Shown here piece after piece: positions 18,127-26,480 of a DNA stretch of 40,062 nucleotides; position 1 is the first letter of the stretch; each line of letters starts with the position of its first letter. The stretch is taken from positions 1 through 40,062 of the forward strand of contig JANXMZ010000075.1 in the NCBI GenBank assembly GCA_025354385.1, in the 5' to 3' direction. Position numbers and translations under genes: made by a program. Below the pieces are notes generated by a model, which worked only from the letters and a program-made list of their open reading frames with translations, did no database searches and was not told the DNA's origin. This DNA comes from Bacteroidota bacterium (GTDB lineage Bacteria > Bacteroidota > Bacteroidia > NS11-12g > UBA955).

Positions 18127-19041
18127 TTAAAATATATAAGTGAAAAGCACACTGCTCCATTTGTGAGAAAAACCGGCTTTAAATTCTTTAGTGATATAAG
18201 ATTCAGAATATGTAATTCCAAAATGACGGTAGGCCAAGTGCAAGCCTATTTGTCTATAATAAACAATAGGTGTTATTTCATTTTGTTTAATCACATAATC
18301 ATTGTTTTTGCTTCCAATGCCACCTTGTAAAGTGCCATTGTATGCTACAAATTTAATTTCATTTTTCATTTGAAGTGCTGCTCTAAAGGCGTTCGATTTT
18401 ATGTTATTTTTCCAAGTGAAAAAACTATTTTGAAAATGAATGCGAATGGTTTGTGCTGCTGTTATATTGTTAAATACAGTACCCGCATTTACTTGTCCAT
18501 TTGCTATGTATTCAAAATGTTTTTTCACAAATATACCTTTGTCAAATCCAAGCAGGGCATTGGCATATATACAATTTGATAATTGGTATTGCCAGCCAAG
18601 TGGTTGCCTGCTATTCACTGCATAATGGATATTGCTTTGCGTACTGTAGCCAGAAGCGGCTTTTCCGAGCACTCCTAAATCCAATTGTTTATCTACAATT
18701 AAAAGCGCGTGGATAATATTCTTTTTTCTTTGATAGCTCGCGAATAATAAACCCGAATAAGGACGATCGTTTTTTTGAATGGTATCACCAAAAATATCAG
18801 AAGGTGTGTATACATTTTGCTGAATAGTATAAATTGATTGCAGGTTCTTTTTGTTAAATGCGGTTGAGTATCTGAGGTAGGCCAATTGAGTTAAGTACCG
18901 GTCGGTGCCATGGTATAAATCGTTGGCATAATGAAATTGCAATGTTTTGTGTTTGGATAGGTATAGACTGTCATTGTTGCTACTTGCTGATAAATTTAGA
19001 GCAGTTGTTATTGTTAAAATAATAATAAAGAATGTCTTCAT
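18127..19041 (-). CDS. LpxR-like lipid A 3'-O-deacylase / DUF2219 outer-membrane protein
   Basis: After a signal peptide (MKTFFIIILTITTALNLSAS) come motifs of the LpxR family: FHYANDLYHGTDRYLTQ, with the Asn-Asp pair and Thr at the site where the catalytic residues lie in Salmonella LpxR, then QNVYTPSDIF and NDRPYSGLLFASY. The rest is amphipathic beta strands as expected for a 12-stranded barrel. It would remove the 3'-acyloxyacyl group of lipid A in the outer membrane. ATG at 19041 is preferred over a TTG at 19050. Confidence 0.87.
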   Translation of the reverse strand: MKTFFIIILTITTALNLSASSNNDSLYLSKHKTLQFHYANDLYHGTDRYLTQLAYLRYSTAFNKKNLQSIYTIQQNVYTPSDIFGDTIQKNDRPYSGLLFASYQRKKNIIHALLIVDKQLDLGVLGKAASGYSTQSNIHYAVNSRQPLGWQYQLSNCIYANALLGFDKGIFVKKHFEYIANGQVNAGTVFNNITAAQTIRIHFQNSFFTWKNNIKSNAFRAALQMKNEIKFVAYNGTLQGGIGSKNNDYVIKQNEITPIVYYRQIGLHLAYRHFGITYSESYITKEFKAGFSHKWSSVLFTYIF

Positions 19042-19105
19042 ATAAAGCAATATACGAGTTACATGGGATTAAAGTATTTGACATGTTTTTTAGAGTTTAG
19101 AAATA

Positions 19106-19591
19106 TTATTTTTGTTTCAAATACATTCTTTCAACATAATTTAACTGACCATTTGGAGCAGTGGATACATACGAAAAAATATATTTATTATGTCCAATTT
19201 TATCGATAGAATAACAGACGTAACGCACATTGCCAGGGTTTGGTTCAACAAAAAAATTAATGGTTTTCATGGTGCCTTGGTCGGTGTTCCAAAATGGAAC
19301 TGTCGTATTGATACTATTGGCCAACCAACCCTTTGGAATTCCTTTGCTTGAGGTGTATTCGGTTTCATTGTACCATTCGCTACCGCTTTTATTTTCAGTG
19401 CTTAATTTTAAGGTGCCAACATCGTCCAGTTGAAAGGTTGAATCCTTGCCCGCATCACCATTAAAATAATCGACTTCGTAATGGTAAAATTTGTATTCGC
19501 CTACAAGCTTTCTTCTTGGTTTATCCTCCTTACTACAAGCGGCAAAAATGCTTGTTGCAAGCAATAATAAAATGTAAATGGATTGTTTCAT
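19106..19591 (-). CDS. lipoprotein of unknown function
   Basis: Signal peptide with lipobox FAAC and Cys19, then a charged SKEDKPRRKLVGEYKFYHYE. The mature domain of about 140 residues looks like a small lipocalin-like beta barrel (VGEYKF start, several Trp/Tyr strands), a pattern seen in many Bacteroidota lipoproteins, but no family is assigned. It starts 4 nt after the preceding barrel gene and is probably co-transcribed. Confidence 0.75.
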   Translation of the reverse strand: MKQSIYILLLLATSIFAACSKEDKPRRKLVGEYKFYHYEVDYFNGDAGKDSTFQLDDVGTLKLSTENKSGSEWYNETEYTSSKGIPKGWLANSINTTVPFWNTDQGTMKTINFFVEPNPGNVRYVCYSIDKIGHNKYIFSYVSTAPNGQLNYVERMYLKQK

Positions 19592-19595
19592 ACTT

Positions 19596-20402
19596 TTATT
19601 TTTTTAGGTTTATCATATAGCCAACTTTTAAATTGATATAAGCGTTATAGCTTTTTGGGCGCACAAAATCCTTATCTGGATACACATCATAATTACTAAC
19701 TGCCTTGTAAAAGGCATTATAGTCGGTGGGTATTTCTTCATAATTTACAGATTGATTCATGGTTCTAGCATAACTGGGATCTCTGTAGGCCATTGTTCTA
19801 CCCCAATGAGAAAAACCAATGCTAGTTTCAATCACAAGGTGTTTTTGAATGATGAATTGTTTACCAAGTTCAAAGGCCCAGTTCCAACTATTCAAAGGTG
19901 CTTCATACACTCCGTTTAAGGCTTTTTCTTTACCAAAACTTCTGGTGCCATCTGGGTATACATAAGAACATTCGAGCACACTTCTTCTGTTGCCAAAACC
20001 CACTTTCCAGAAAATATTCTTCTTATATTTTTTACCCACAAAAAATGTACTTCCTTTAAATATGGATTTAAAACTGCGGGTGCCATCTGAAAACTCAATT
20101 TGTGCATCTGATTGAAAATAGGCGTGGTTAAGTTCGAATATGAGGCCTTTTGATGTAGTCATAAATAAACTCCAACATTTTTCAGTACCTGTTTTTAATC
20201 CTTTCACTTTTAAGCCTGGATTGTTTGATGAATAATAATCAATGTAGGAGTTGATAGATTTGCGCAACATCTTGTTGTTGAAATTATAGGCGGATGCACC
20301 TAAGTAAAAACCGATTTTTGGTTCAGTGTCTATTGCATTTGCTTTGTGGCATAAATGCAATAATAGTATAATAATGAGACCTTGTTTGATTTTTAAAGGC
20401 AT
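19596..20402 (-). CDS. putative outer-membrane beta-barrel protein
   Basis: The signal peptide (about residues 1-23, ending HKANA) precedes alternating aromatic/hydrophobic strands such as KIGFYLGASAYNF and KGLIFELNHAYF, ending in NLKVGYMINLKK. At 268 residues this fits a small barrel of the OmpW/PorT sort, but no family motif is recognised. A TACTTTTG box is 20 nt upstream. It leads a short operon with the lipoprotein at 19106. Confidence 0.7.
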   Translation of the reverse strand: MPLKIKQGLIIILLLHLCHKANAIDTEPKIGFYLGASAYNFNNKMLRKSINSYIDYYSSNNPGLKVKGLKTGTEKCWSLFMTTSKGLIFELNHAYFQSDAQIEFSDGTRSFKSIFKGSTFFVGKKYKKNIFWKVGFGNRRSVLECSYVYPDGTRSFGKEKALNGVYEAPLNSWNWAFELGKQFIIQKHLVIETSIGFSHWGRTMAYRDPSYARTMNQSVNYEEIPTDYNAFYKAVSNYDVYPDKDFVRPKSYNAYINLKVGYMINLKK

Positions 20403-20422
20403 TAGGTTATTGGATTTATTTT

Positions 20423-20430
20423 CAAAAGTA
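20423..20430 (-). promoter_or_regulatory. -7 box of the barrel/lipoprotein pair
   Basis: Minus strand TACTTTTG, exact TAnnTTTG, 20 nt upstream of the ATG at 20402. No -33 TTG at the expected spacing. Confidence 0.5.
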
Positions 20431-20475
20431 TGACTTTACATTTAATACTTTTAATAATTCAAATGATGTATTTTT

Positions 20476-20552
20476 ATTCAAATTAAATTTAGCAAATAAT
20501 TTAACAATTGTCAATTTTAGATGCTCTCAATAAAATATTATTCCAAATTTAA
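20476..20552. repeat. 77-bp direct repeat, copy A
   Basis: Matches copy B at 24974-25050 with eight mismatches by eye and no gap. Both copies begin with ATTCAAATTAAATTTAGC and share AACAATTGTCAATTT and CAATAAAATATTATTC. Copy A covers the last codons of the truncated transposase. The two copies bracket the T9SS type B gene. Confidence 0.85.
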
Positions 20553-20873
20553 GTATAACATCTCAAACACCCGCCAGTTGGGATTCTTGTTACCATCACT
20601 CATGGTGCTTTTAGCAGGATTTTGCTTTAATTTGAGATCCTTTATAAATGTTTCACTAACGGAAAGTCCAATACTTAAATCGGCCATTGTCGTGCATTTG
20701 CAAAGCTGTCCGAAACTTAGAGCGACCAATTGGTCATAGGTGAGATACTTGTGGCTGCCCTTATCTGACTGATATCTTGTTACACAACTTTCTAGAATCC
20801 TGTCTGGTATCAAATCTAAAATTTGGCGAAGTACTGGTTTATTATTATTTTTGGTTCGTTTGAATAGGCTCAC
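20538..20873 (-). pseudogene. truncated IS4-type (DUF4372) transposase
   Basis: 111 codons with the N-terminal DUF4372 pattern: an opening with LRQILDLIPDRILESCVTRY, then YLTYDQLVALSFGQLC and ADLSIGLS, then KSTMSDGNKNPNWRVFE, where family members continue into the catalytic DDE domain. Here the reading stops a few codons later (MLYLNLE), and the change point coincides with the edge of repeat A. All catalytic residues are missing, so it is a remnant. It runs divergently from the T9SS protein gene. Confidence 0.8.
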
Positions 20874-20986
20874 GTTTTGTATTGGTAGTACTTCCCAGGA
20901 TAAGGCTTATTCAAACATTTTTTTTAAAAAAAAGTTTCGGATTGTTGTGTTGCAGGAAGTAATTAATTTAAAGTAGTTTGTTGAAA

Positions 20987-23900
20987 ATGCTTTTCCATAT
21001 TGTATTAATTCTGGGTATTGTATTTGAAAGCGATGCCCAGAATTTTGTGTGGAATAAAGTGTATGGAGGTTCGGATAATGATTTTTTAAGAAATATATGC
21101 AATAGTGGAAGTAAAAATTATATCTATACTGCTGGATATTTTAAAAATATAAAAAATCCCAACATTCTCTCAAAGATTAATTTAGGTAATAAATTTTTAC
21201 AATCCAAAACACTTTTTCAAGCTCAATTTATAGCAAAAATGGATACCAGTGGGCAAGTGATATGGGCGAAGTTGATTTTCCCTTATAACTATGCAAATAT
21301 TGATGGTAAAAGGAGTATAATTTCTGACGCAAATGATAATGTTTATATACTAGGTAATTTTGATTCAGATTCGACCCGCATTTTACCCAATAGCCCTAAA
21401 ATAAATAATACTAATCTAAAGCCAAAAAGGAATTTTGGTAGAACAAGTTTTATAATAAAATTAGACAGTTCAGGTAATTTTTTATGGCAAAAAGTATTTA
21501 CAGAAGGAGTGCCAGGGTGGTTAATGGTGGATAGGAATGTAATCTATTCAATTATTCAACCTTATTATTATTCAAAGCTTTTTTTTTATGATAAGGATAC
21601 CCTTAGAAATAAAAACCTTATTTTATTGACAATGAATGATTCAGGAAAGCAAATGAGTTTTAAAGGTTTGTTGAGCATTAAAAATCAAAATAATTTTAAT
21701 ACAATTAATCCATTGATTGATTCTAATGAATTAATCATTTTCTCGGATATAATAGGCGATACCATTTATTATAATAATATTTCCGTTGCCTATCCAATCT
21801 TAACTAAACAAAGGTCGTCTATGGTAAAGCTTAGATTCTCCCTTTCAAATGGAAACCTGAATGAGAGTTATACTTACACAAATAATTCAGGGTCAGCACA
21901 AATTTCAGGGGCTGTAAAAATCGGGTCTAATAAATATGCCATTTCTGGCACTATATACGATTCCTTGTATCTTAAATCATACAAGAAAATAATGACACAA
22001 TCTAACAGCTATGCCGGCTTTTGTGCTATTCTAAATAATAATAAAATTGTGAACGTTTTGCATTCCGAGCCGGTGACACCAAATCAATTATACGGTAGTC
22101 AGTTTTATGACGTATCCTTTCACAATAACTTTGTATACTTAAATGGAAGCGCGTTTAGAAATGTTAATTTTGACGGGTTTAAAACCTATCAAAAGGACGG
22201 CTATTTCATTTTCCTGAAAGGTGATACTATGGGTAATGTGATGTGGGTATTAAGGACCGGTGATTCTTCTATACCATACAATACAAGTGCTTTTGCTTTT
22301 GACAAAGTCAATGCTGTCTATTTTGGCAATACATTTGAAAACAAATTTTTAGTTGATAATAAAACTTACTTTTCCAAAGACAGCAGTGTTGATTTTATAA
22401 TCTCTAAAATATACGATTTCAGCATAACTCGTGGTAATGTTTCCAAAGGTCCTTATTGTGCAGGGGATGTTTTTATTGTACCTTATAAAAAGGATGGAAA
22501 TTATAATACTTCTAATTTTTTTATAGCAGAAATAAGTGATGAGGAAGGTAATTTTACCGGTGGGCAAAGGGAATTGGGAAGGTTAAAAACCAATAAAGAC
22601 AGCTCAATTATTGGTAAGTTGCCTTTACTCAATGTGCCTACAAGTCCTAAATACCGCATTCGCATTCTCAGCACCAAACCCCAGGTACAAAGCTATTACA
22701 GATATGATAGTTTAAGGTTTTTAATTTACAGCAAGGATACCGCTAATGCTGGCAGGGATACAACAGTGTGTTATGGCGCGCAATTGCCTGTAAAGACCAG
22801 CGGTGGCAGCCAATGGCGCTGGAGTCCCGGTAACATGGTAATGGACAGCACAGCAAGGAAAACAATTACAAAACCTGTTGTAAAACCAACCAGGTTCCGC
22901 ATCATCATAAGTGATAGCAGCGGGTGTGGTAAAATTGATACGGCTTATAAATGGGTATACCCGATGCAACCCATAAAGATACAATACCGTGATACTACCT
23001 ATTGCAGGGGAACGGCAAAGGTAAAATATAATGTGACCGGTGGTTTGCCCCTCGCTTATCAATACCAATGGCTGACCGGTAATAAGAAACCATTGGTTAC
23101 AACTCCTTTTTTAATGATCAGTGATACCACACCGGTTAATTTGTTGATGGTGGTTGCCGATGGTTGCAGCTCAAACGACAGCCTTTATTTTACTATCAAA
23201 AGATATGATAGCCTCAGGTTAATAATGACAAAAGATACTAATATTTGCAGTGAATTGCCTGCGAAAATAGTGGCGAAAGCAAAAGGAGGAAAGGGTAGTT
23301 ATTATTATACCTGGCGCAATAACCTGAATCAGGTCATTTCTAATAAGGATACGCTCGTATTGAACAACAGGAATAATAAAATGTTCAGTGTTTCGGTTTC
23401 GGATAATTGCACGAACCCGTCGGATTCACAGGCAGTGAAAATAAATTTATATGAACCCCTCACTTTCAAGGTACCGAATGATACACAACTATGTTATAAC
23501 AACCAGTTCAATATAAAACCCGTAATTTTAACAGGCACTAAATCCGGGTCCTACCGGTTTGTATTTGACAACGGTTTTGTAAAGGATTCGGTTTTAGGTG
23601 AACAAACGGTCAAGGCATTTAACTATCTTTCAGCTATCACTGTAAAAGCCAAAAATTTATGTGATGAAATAGTTTCCAATTCATTCAATGTGAATGTTTT
23701 ACAGAAATTAAAACTCAATGGAGCAAGCGATGTGGAATTATGTAAAGGCAATTTATTGAATTTGAATATCAATGCATCCGGTGGATTAAATCCAAAAGTA
23801 AAATGGCTGGAGAACGTTAGCAATTTAATTTCTGTCAGCGATAATATTGATACAGGTTTTAATGTAAAATCGTCAACTAAGTTTACTTTTATTGGGTTTG

Positions 23901-24967
23901 ATAATTGCTCCGTCCCTAATGATACTGTAAGAATGAATCTGACGGTTTTACCTGAATTGAAGGTAAGCATACAGAGCCCACCTTATTGTTTTAAAGATGT
24001 AGTGAATTTAAAAGCAAAAATTACCGGTGGTAAAGTTTCAAATTATCAAATAAACTGGAATGATGCCAATGGTTCGGTAGGCATGGATTCAATATTGAAT
24101 TACAATACCGGCAACAAAATACAAACGCTTTATTTTTCATTAAAGGACAATTGCTCTGAACCTTTTTTTGATACGATAATATTGAGCCCGATGTCCCTTG
24201 CCAAAATAGGTATCAATGATAGTGTACAATGTTTTAAGGACAATTTCTTTGATCTTTCAAATCAATTCAACAATGTCAAAGGCAGCTTTGCTAAGACAGA
24301 GTGGTATTATGATACAACATTTATTTCATCAACGATAGATAGCATATATTTATCCGGAACTTTTACTAATTCGGGTAAACATAGAATCAAGTTAATTGTA
24401 AGGTCAAAAACATCATGTCTGGATTCATCAGAAGTGATGACCGAAGTTTATCCGGTGCCTTCTATCCAGATAACCTGGAAACGAACTGCTAGTAACTATA
24501 TTTATAGCACATGGCGCTATGAAGCAAATGCCGCCCAACTTATTAAAAAGTATACATGGTTTATCAACAGTTTTGCAGCACAGATAGGCAATCCCATATT
24601 TCAAGAGATAGATACCTCAGGCGATGTAAGGGTAAAAATGACAGCGGAGGATTATAATGGTTGTTACTATGATACCATAATCAACTATAAAATGTTTAAT
24701 CGTCTTGAATTCTATATTCCCAATATGATAACGATCAACGGGGATGGTATCAATGATAATTTTACAATTCAAGGAAAGGAATTTATAAAAACCTACCATT
24801 TGGAAATCTTTAATCGCTGGGGCGAAAAAGTGTTTCAATCGGATAATGCTGATGAACCTTGGGTACCTTCAGATTATAGCAATAATATCTATAATTATTT
24901 CTTAAGTATTTTAGATGTTTATGATGAAAAACACTTGATAACAGGTGCTTTTGGAGTAATTCGATAA
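20987..24967 (+). CDS. large T9SS type B cargo protein with SprB-like repeats
   Basis: Signal peptide MLFHIVLILGIVFES (cleaved after DAQ). Residues to about 480 look like a beta propeller of the SBBP kind, with repeated KxDSSGNxLWxK units. From about residue 590 seven modules of roughly 80-100 residues each carry a Cys near the start and GG...W further on (for example TYCRGTAKVKYNVTGG), like SprB/Ig repeats. The C terminus (IPNMITINGDGINDNF, FNRWGEKVFQS, final GVIR) is the gliding-associated CHU_C/type B sorting domain. The protein is therefore exported by the type IX system and placed on the surface, likely as an adhesin. ATG 20987 is chosen; TTG starts lie at 20978 and 20981. The base composition changes within the gene (see findings). 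Confidence 0.9.
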   Translation: MLFHIVLILGIVFESDAQNFVWNKVYGGSDNDFLRNICNSGSKNYIYTAGYFKNIKNPNILSKINLGNKFLQSKTLFQAQFIAKMDTSGQVIWAKLIFPYNYANIDGKRSIISDANDNVYILGNFDSDSTRILPNSPKINNTNLKPKRNFGRTSFIIKLDSSGNFLWQKVFTEGVPGWLMVDRNVIYSIIQPYYYSKLFFYDKDTLRNKNLILLTMNDSGKQMSFKGLLSIKNQNNFNTINPLIDSNELIIFSDIIGDTIYYNNISVAYPILTKQRSSMVKLRFSLSNGNLNESYTYTNNSGSAQISGAVKIGSNKYAISGTIYDSLYLKSYKKIMTQSNSYAGFCAILNNNKIVNVLHSEPVTPNQLYGSQFYDVSFHNNFVYLNGSAFRNVNFDGFKTYQKDGYFIFLKGDTMGNVMWVLRTGDSSIPYNTSAFAFDKVNAVYFGNTFENKFLVDNKTYFSKDSSVDFIISKIYDFSITRGNVSKGPYCAGDVFIVPYKKDGNYNTSNFFIAEISDEEGNFTGGQRELGRLKTNKDSSIIGKLPLLNVPTSPKYRIRILSTKPQVQSYYRYDSLRFLIYSKDTANAGRDTTVCYGAQLPVKTSGGSQWRWSPGNMVMDSTARKTITKPVVKPTRFRIIISDSSGCGKIDTAYKWVYPMQPIKIQYRDTTYCRGTAKVKYNVTGGLPLAYQYQWLTGNKKPLVTTPFLMISDTTPVNLLMVVADGCSSNDSLYFTIKRYDSLRLIMTKDTNICSELPAKIVAKAKGGKGSYYYTWRNNLNQVISNKDTLVLNNRNNKMFSVSVSDNCTNPSDSQAVKINLYEPLTFKVPNDTQLCYNNQFNIKPVILTGTKSGSYRFVFDNGFVKDSVLGEQTVKAFNYLSAITVKAKNLCDEIVSNSFNVNVLQKLKLNGASDVELCKGNLLNLNINASGGLNPKVKWLENVSNLISVSDNIDTGFNVKSSTKFTFIGFDNCSVPNDTVRMNLTVLPELKVSIQSPPYCFKDVVNLKAKITGGKVSNYQINWNDANGSVGMDSILNYNTGNKIQTLYFSLKDNCSEPFFDTIILSPMSLAKIGINDSVQCFKDNFFDLSNQFNNVKGSFAKTEWYYDTTFISSTIDSIYLSGTFTNSGKHRIKLIVRSKTSCLDSSEVMTEVYPVPSIQITWKRTASNYIYSTWRYEANAAQLIKKYTWFINSFAAQIGNPIFQEIDTSGDVRVKMTAEDYNGCYYDTIINYKMFNRLEFYIPNMITINGDGINDNFTIQGKEFIKTYHLEIFNRWGEKVFQSDNADEPWVPSDYSNNIYNYFLSILDVYDEKHLITGAFGVIR

Positions 24968-24973
24968 TATATT

Positions 24974-25050
24974 ATTCAAATTAAATTTAGCAAATAAATT
25001 AACAATTGTCAATTTCAAATACTAACAATAAAATATTATTCAAAATTGAA
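24974..25050. repeat. 77-bp direct repeat, copy B
   Basis: Second copy of the repeat at 20476-20552, starting 6 nt after the stop of the T9SS type B gene. Here no transposase sequence adjoins it. The two ends of the copy share TATTATTCAAA, so the unit itself may be bounded by a short direct repeat. Confidence 0.85.
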
Positions 25051-25193
25051 GGGGCATTATTTTAATACAAAAAAACTTAAAAATGGTCATGAAAATAAAA
25101 TTTAAATTTTCTTTATGTCAAAAATGTAATTATAAAAATTCAGAATATTACTAATGTTCTGAAAACTAATAAGTTAATTGACTGTCTATTTTT

Positions 25194-25252
25194 AACTACG
25201 TAGTTTTACGCTTTTTTATTTGGTTTTATTATTTCAATTTTGAAATAATAAA
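25194..25252. promoter_or_regulatory. palindrome and dyad upstream of the first XRE gene
   Basis: The rest of the 234-nt stretch between repeat B and the XRE gene is AT-rich. It contains a perfect 12-bp palindrome AACTACGTAGTT at 25194-25205 and a 13-bp perfect inverted repeat TTTATTATTTCAA / TTGAAATAATAAA at 25225-25252 with a 2-nt spacer. These lie 33 nt and more upstream of the ATG and could be operators for the XRE protein itself. A terminator role for the second dyad is possible but it lacks G+C. Confidence 0.45.
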
Positions 25253-25284
25253 TATTTCGTTTAAACTAAGTTCAAAAAGTGCCA

Positions 25285-25779
25285 ATGAAAATAAATGAAA
25301 ACACAAATTGGATTTTAGAAAATCTCAAAAAGCTAAGAAAATTAAACGGAAAAGCAAGTTTCGAAATTGCAAATGCAATTGAAATTAGTAATGAAACTTA
25401 TTCTAAATTAGAAAATGGAGGAATAAGGGATTATTACAAATATCTTCCTAAAATTGCACATGCTTTAGGTGTAGGTTTTTTAGAATTGATTAACCCTCCC
25501 GAATTGATAAATGATGATATGAACCTTAAGATAAATGAAACTTTGGAGTTTGCAAATTCTGAAATTAAAACGGATCCAATTTTTTTATTAGAAAAAATTA
25601 TAGAGGAGTATAAAAAAACTTTAGTGGTTAATAAGGATATTTTAATATTGAAAGAAGAATTGCTTCTGCGTGAAAGAGAATTGTCAGACCGATATAAAAG
25701 AAAATATCTAAAACTAAAAAGCAAGTTAATTTTATTAAATGAGAAACTTAAAAGCGAAGTTGTACAGGGTGTAGAATAA
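25285..25779 (+). CDS. XRE-family regulator with C-terminal coiled coil (twin 1)
   Basis: A helix-turn-helix of the XRE/Cro type spans about residues 8-65, with KASFEIANAIEISNETYSKLENG as recognition region and KYLPKIAHALGVGFLELI after it. Residues 100-160 are Lys/Glu/Leu-rich heptads predicted to form a coiled coil (RKYLKLKSKLILLNEKL). It is a paralogue of the convergent protein encoded at 25795. Start ATG 25285; a GTG at 25279 adds two residues. Dyads upstream suggest autoregulation. Very low G+C. It may control the cysteine-rich genes downstream, an inference from position. Confidence 0.82.
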   Translation: MKINENTNWILENLKKLRKLNGKASFEIANAIEISNETYSKLENGGIRDYYKYLPKIAHALGVGFLELINPPELINDDMNLKINETLEFANSEIKTDPIFLLEKIIEEYKKTLVVNKDILILKEELLLRERELSDRYKRKYLKLKSKLILLNEKLKSEVVQGVE

Positions 25780-25794
25780 GATTAGAATGAGAAA

Positions 25795-26253
25795 TTAGGT
25801 TTTATTTCTAATAGAAATTAGCTCTGATTCTAAAGAAATTAACCTAGTTTTCAGTTTTGAATATTTACATAAATATATCTCTTTATAATTTGCCTCTTTT
25901 TTTAAAGCTTCTTGAAGTTGTAGTATTAATTGATCCTTTGCCTCATCTTTTAAATCATTGATATTAATTAACCTCTCATATAATGCGCATATTTTTAGTA
26001 TTTGAGAGTCATTTTGGTACTCAAATGAATTTTCAAGAAAAGAGTCATGTGATACTAACTGGGTAAAACTCATTCCTAAAATTTCTGCAATTTTAGGAAG
26101 ATGCTTAAAATATTCTTTTCTTTTTCCACTTAAAATTTTAGAAAATTCCCCTTTAGAAATGCCAATAGCTTTGGAAACATTTTCCGTTTTTAATCGTTTT
26201 TCATGAACAATTTTATTGATTTTCTCCAAAATTCTATCTTTTTGAGGCTGCAT
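25795..26253 (-). CDS. XRE-family regulator with C-terminal coiled coil (twin 2)
   Basis: Helix-turn-helix of about residues 8-65 (KTENVSKAIGISKGEFSKIL then KHLPKIAEILGMSFTQLV), then a Lys/Glu/Leu-rich tail ending KYSKLKTRLISLESELISI. The segments line up with twin 1: KYLPKIAHALGVGF and KHLPKIAEILGMSF; KYLKLKSKLILLNEKL and KYSKLKTRLISLESEL. The two genes face each other with 15 nt between stops. A promoter and two inverted repeats lie upstream in the spacer shared with the cysteine-rich gene, so this protein could repress both its own gene and that operon. Confidence 0.82.
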   Translation of the reverse strand: MQPQKDRILEKINKIVHEKRLKTENVSKAIGISKGEFSKILSGKRKEYFKHLPKIAEILGMSFTQLVSHDSFLENSFEYQNDSQILKICALYERLININDLKDEAKDQLILQLQEALKKEANYKEIYLCKYSKLKTRLISLESELISIRNKT

Positions 26254-26263
26254 TTATGAGAAA

Positions 26264-26351
26264 CGAAAATAAAGTTAAAAAATTACTACAAAAGGAAATT
26301 TGTTGCCAAATTTTTTAAAAATACAATAAAATTGAGGAAAATTTGTTTCCT
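26264..26351 (-). promoter_or_regulatory. promoter of XRE twin 2 with two inverted repeats (possible operators)
   Basis: Minus strand TTTG (26289-26292), 17-nt spacer, TATTTTCG (26264-26271). Directly upstream lie AAATTTG-TTGC-CAAATTT (26296-26313) and AGGAAA-ATTTG-TTTCCT (26335-26351). Both contain the near-identical core GGAAA(A)TTTGTT (the first begins at 26294), so they look like two binding sites of one protein. Confidence 0.5.
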
Positions 26352-26394
26352 TTGATTAAGTTTGATTTAGCATTTGATTTGTCACTGTTGAAGG

Positions 26395-26480
26395 CAAGCT
26401 AGGAAGGATCCCCTAAATAGACCCGATTCCCCGAAAGCTAACACAGGATGAGTTAGCAATACCAAACAAATAATACAAAT
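26395..26480 (+). promoter_or_regulatory. G+C-rich leader with hairpin before the cysteine-rich gene
   Basis: Within AT-rich surroundings, 26401-26460 has 28 G/C of 60. GCTAAC at 26437-26442 pairs with GTTAGC at 26452-26457 over a 9-nt loop. The ATG is 24 nt after the hairpin. It could be a structured 5' leader; no known riboswitch is recognised and no promoter box was placed. Confidence 0.3.

Noticed and set aside
22721..23068. Minus-strand frame with several cysteines inside the T9SS type B gene
   Set aside because: It is the shadow of conserved SprB-like modules read on the other strand.
20476..25050. 77-bp repeats as a CRISPR array
   Set aside because: Only two diverged copies 4.5 kb apart; no spacers and no cas genes.
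25779..25795. The twin XRE genes as a toxin-antitoxin pair
   Set aside because: Both proteins are DNA-binding type with similar tails; neither resembles a toxin, and they are convergent rather than in one operon.
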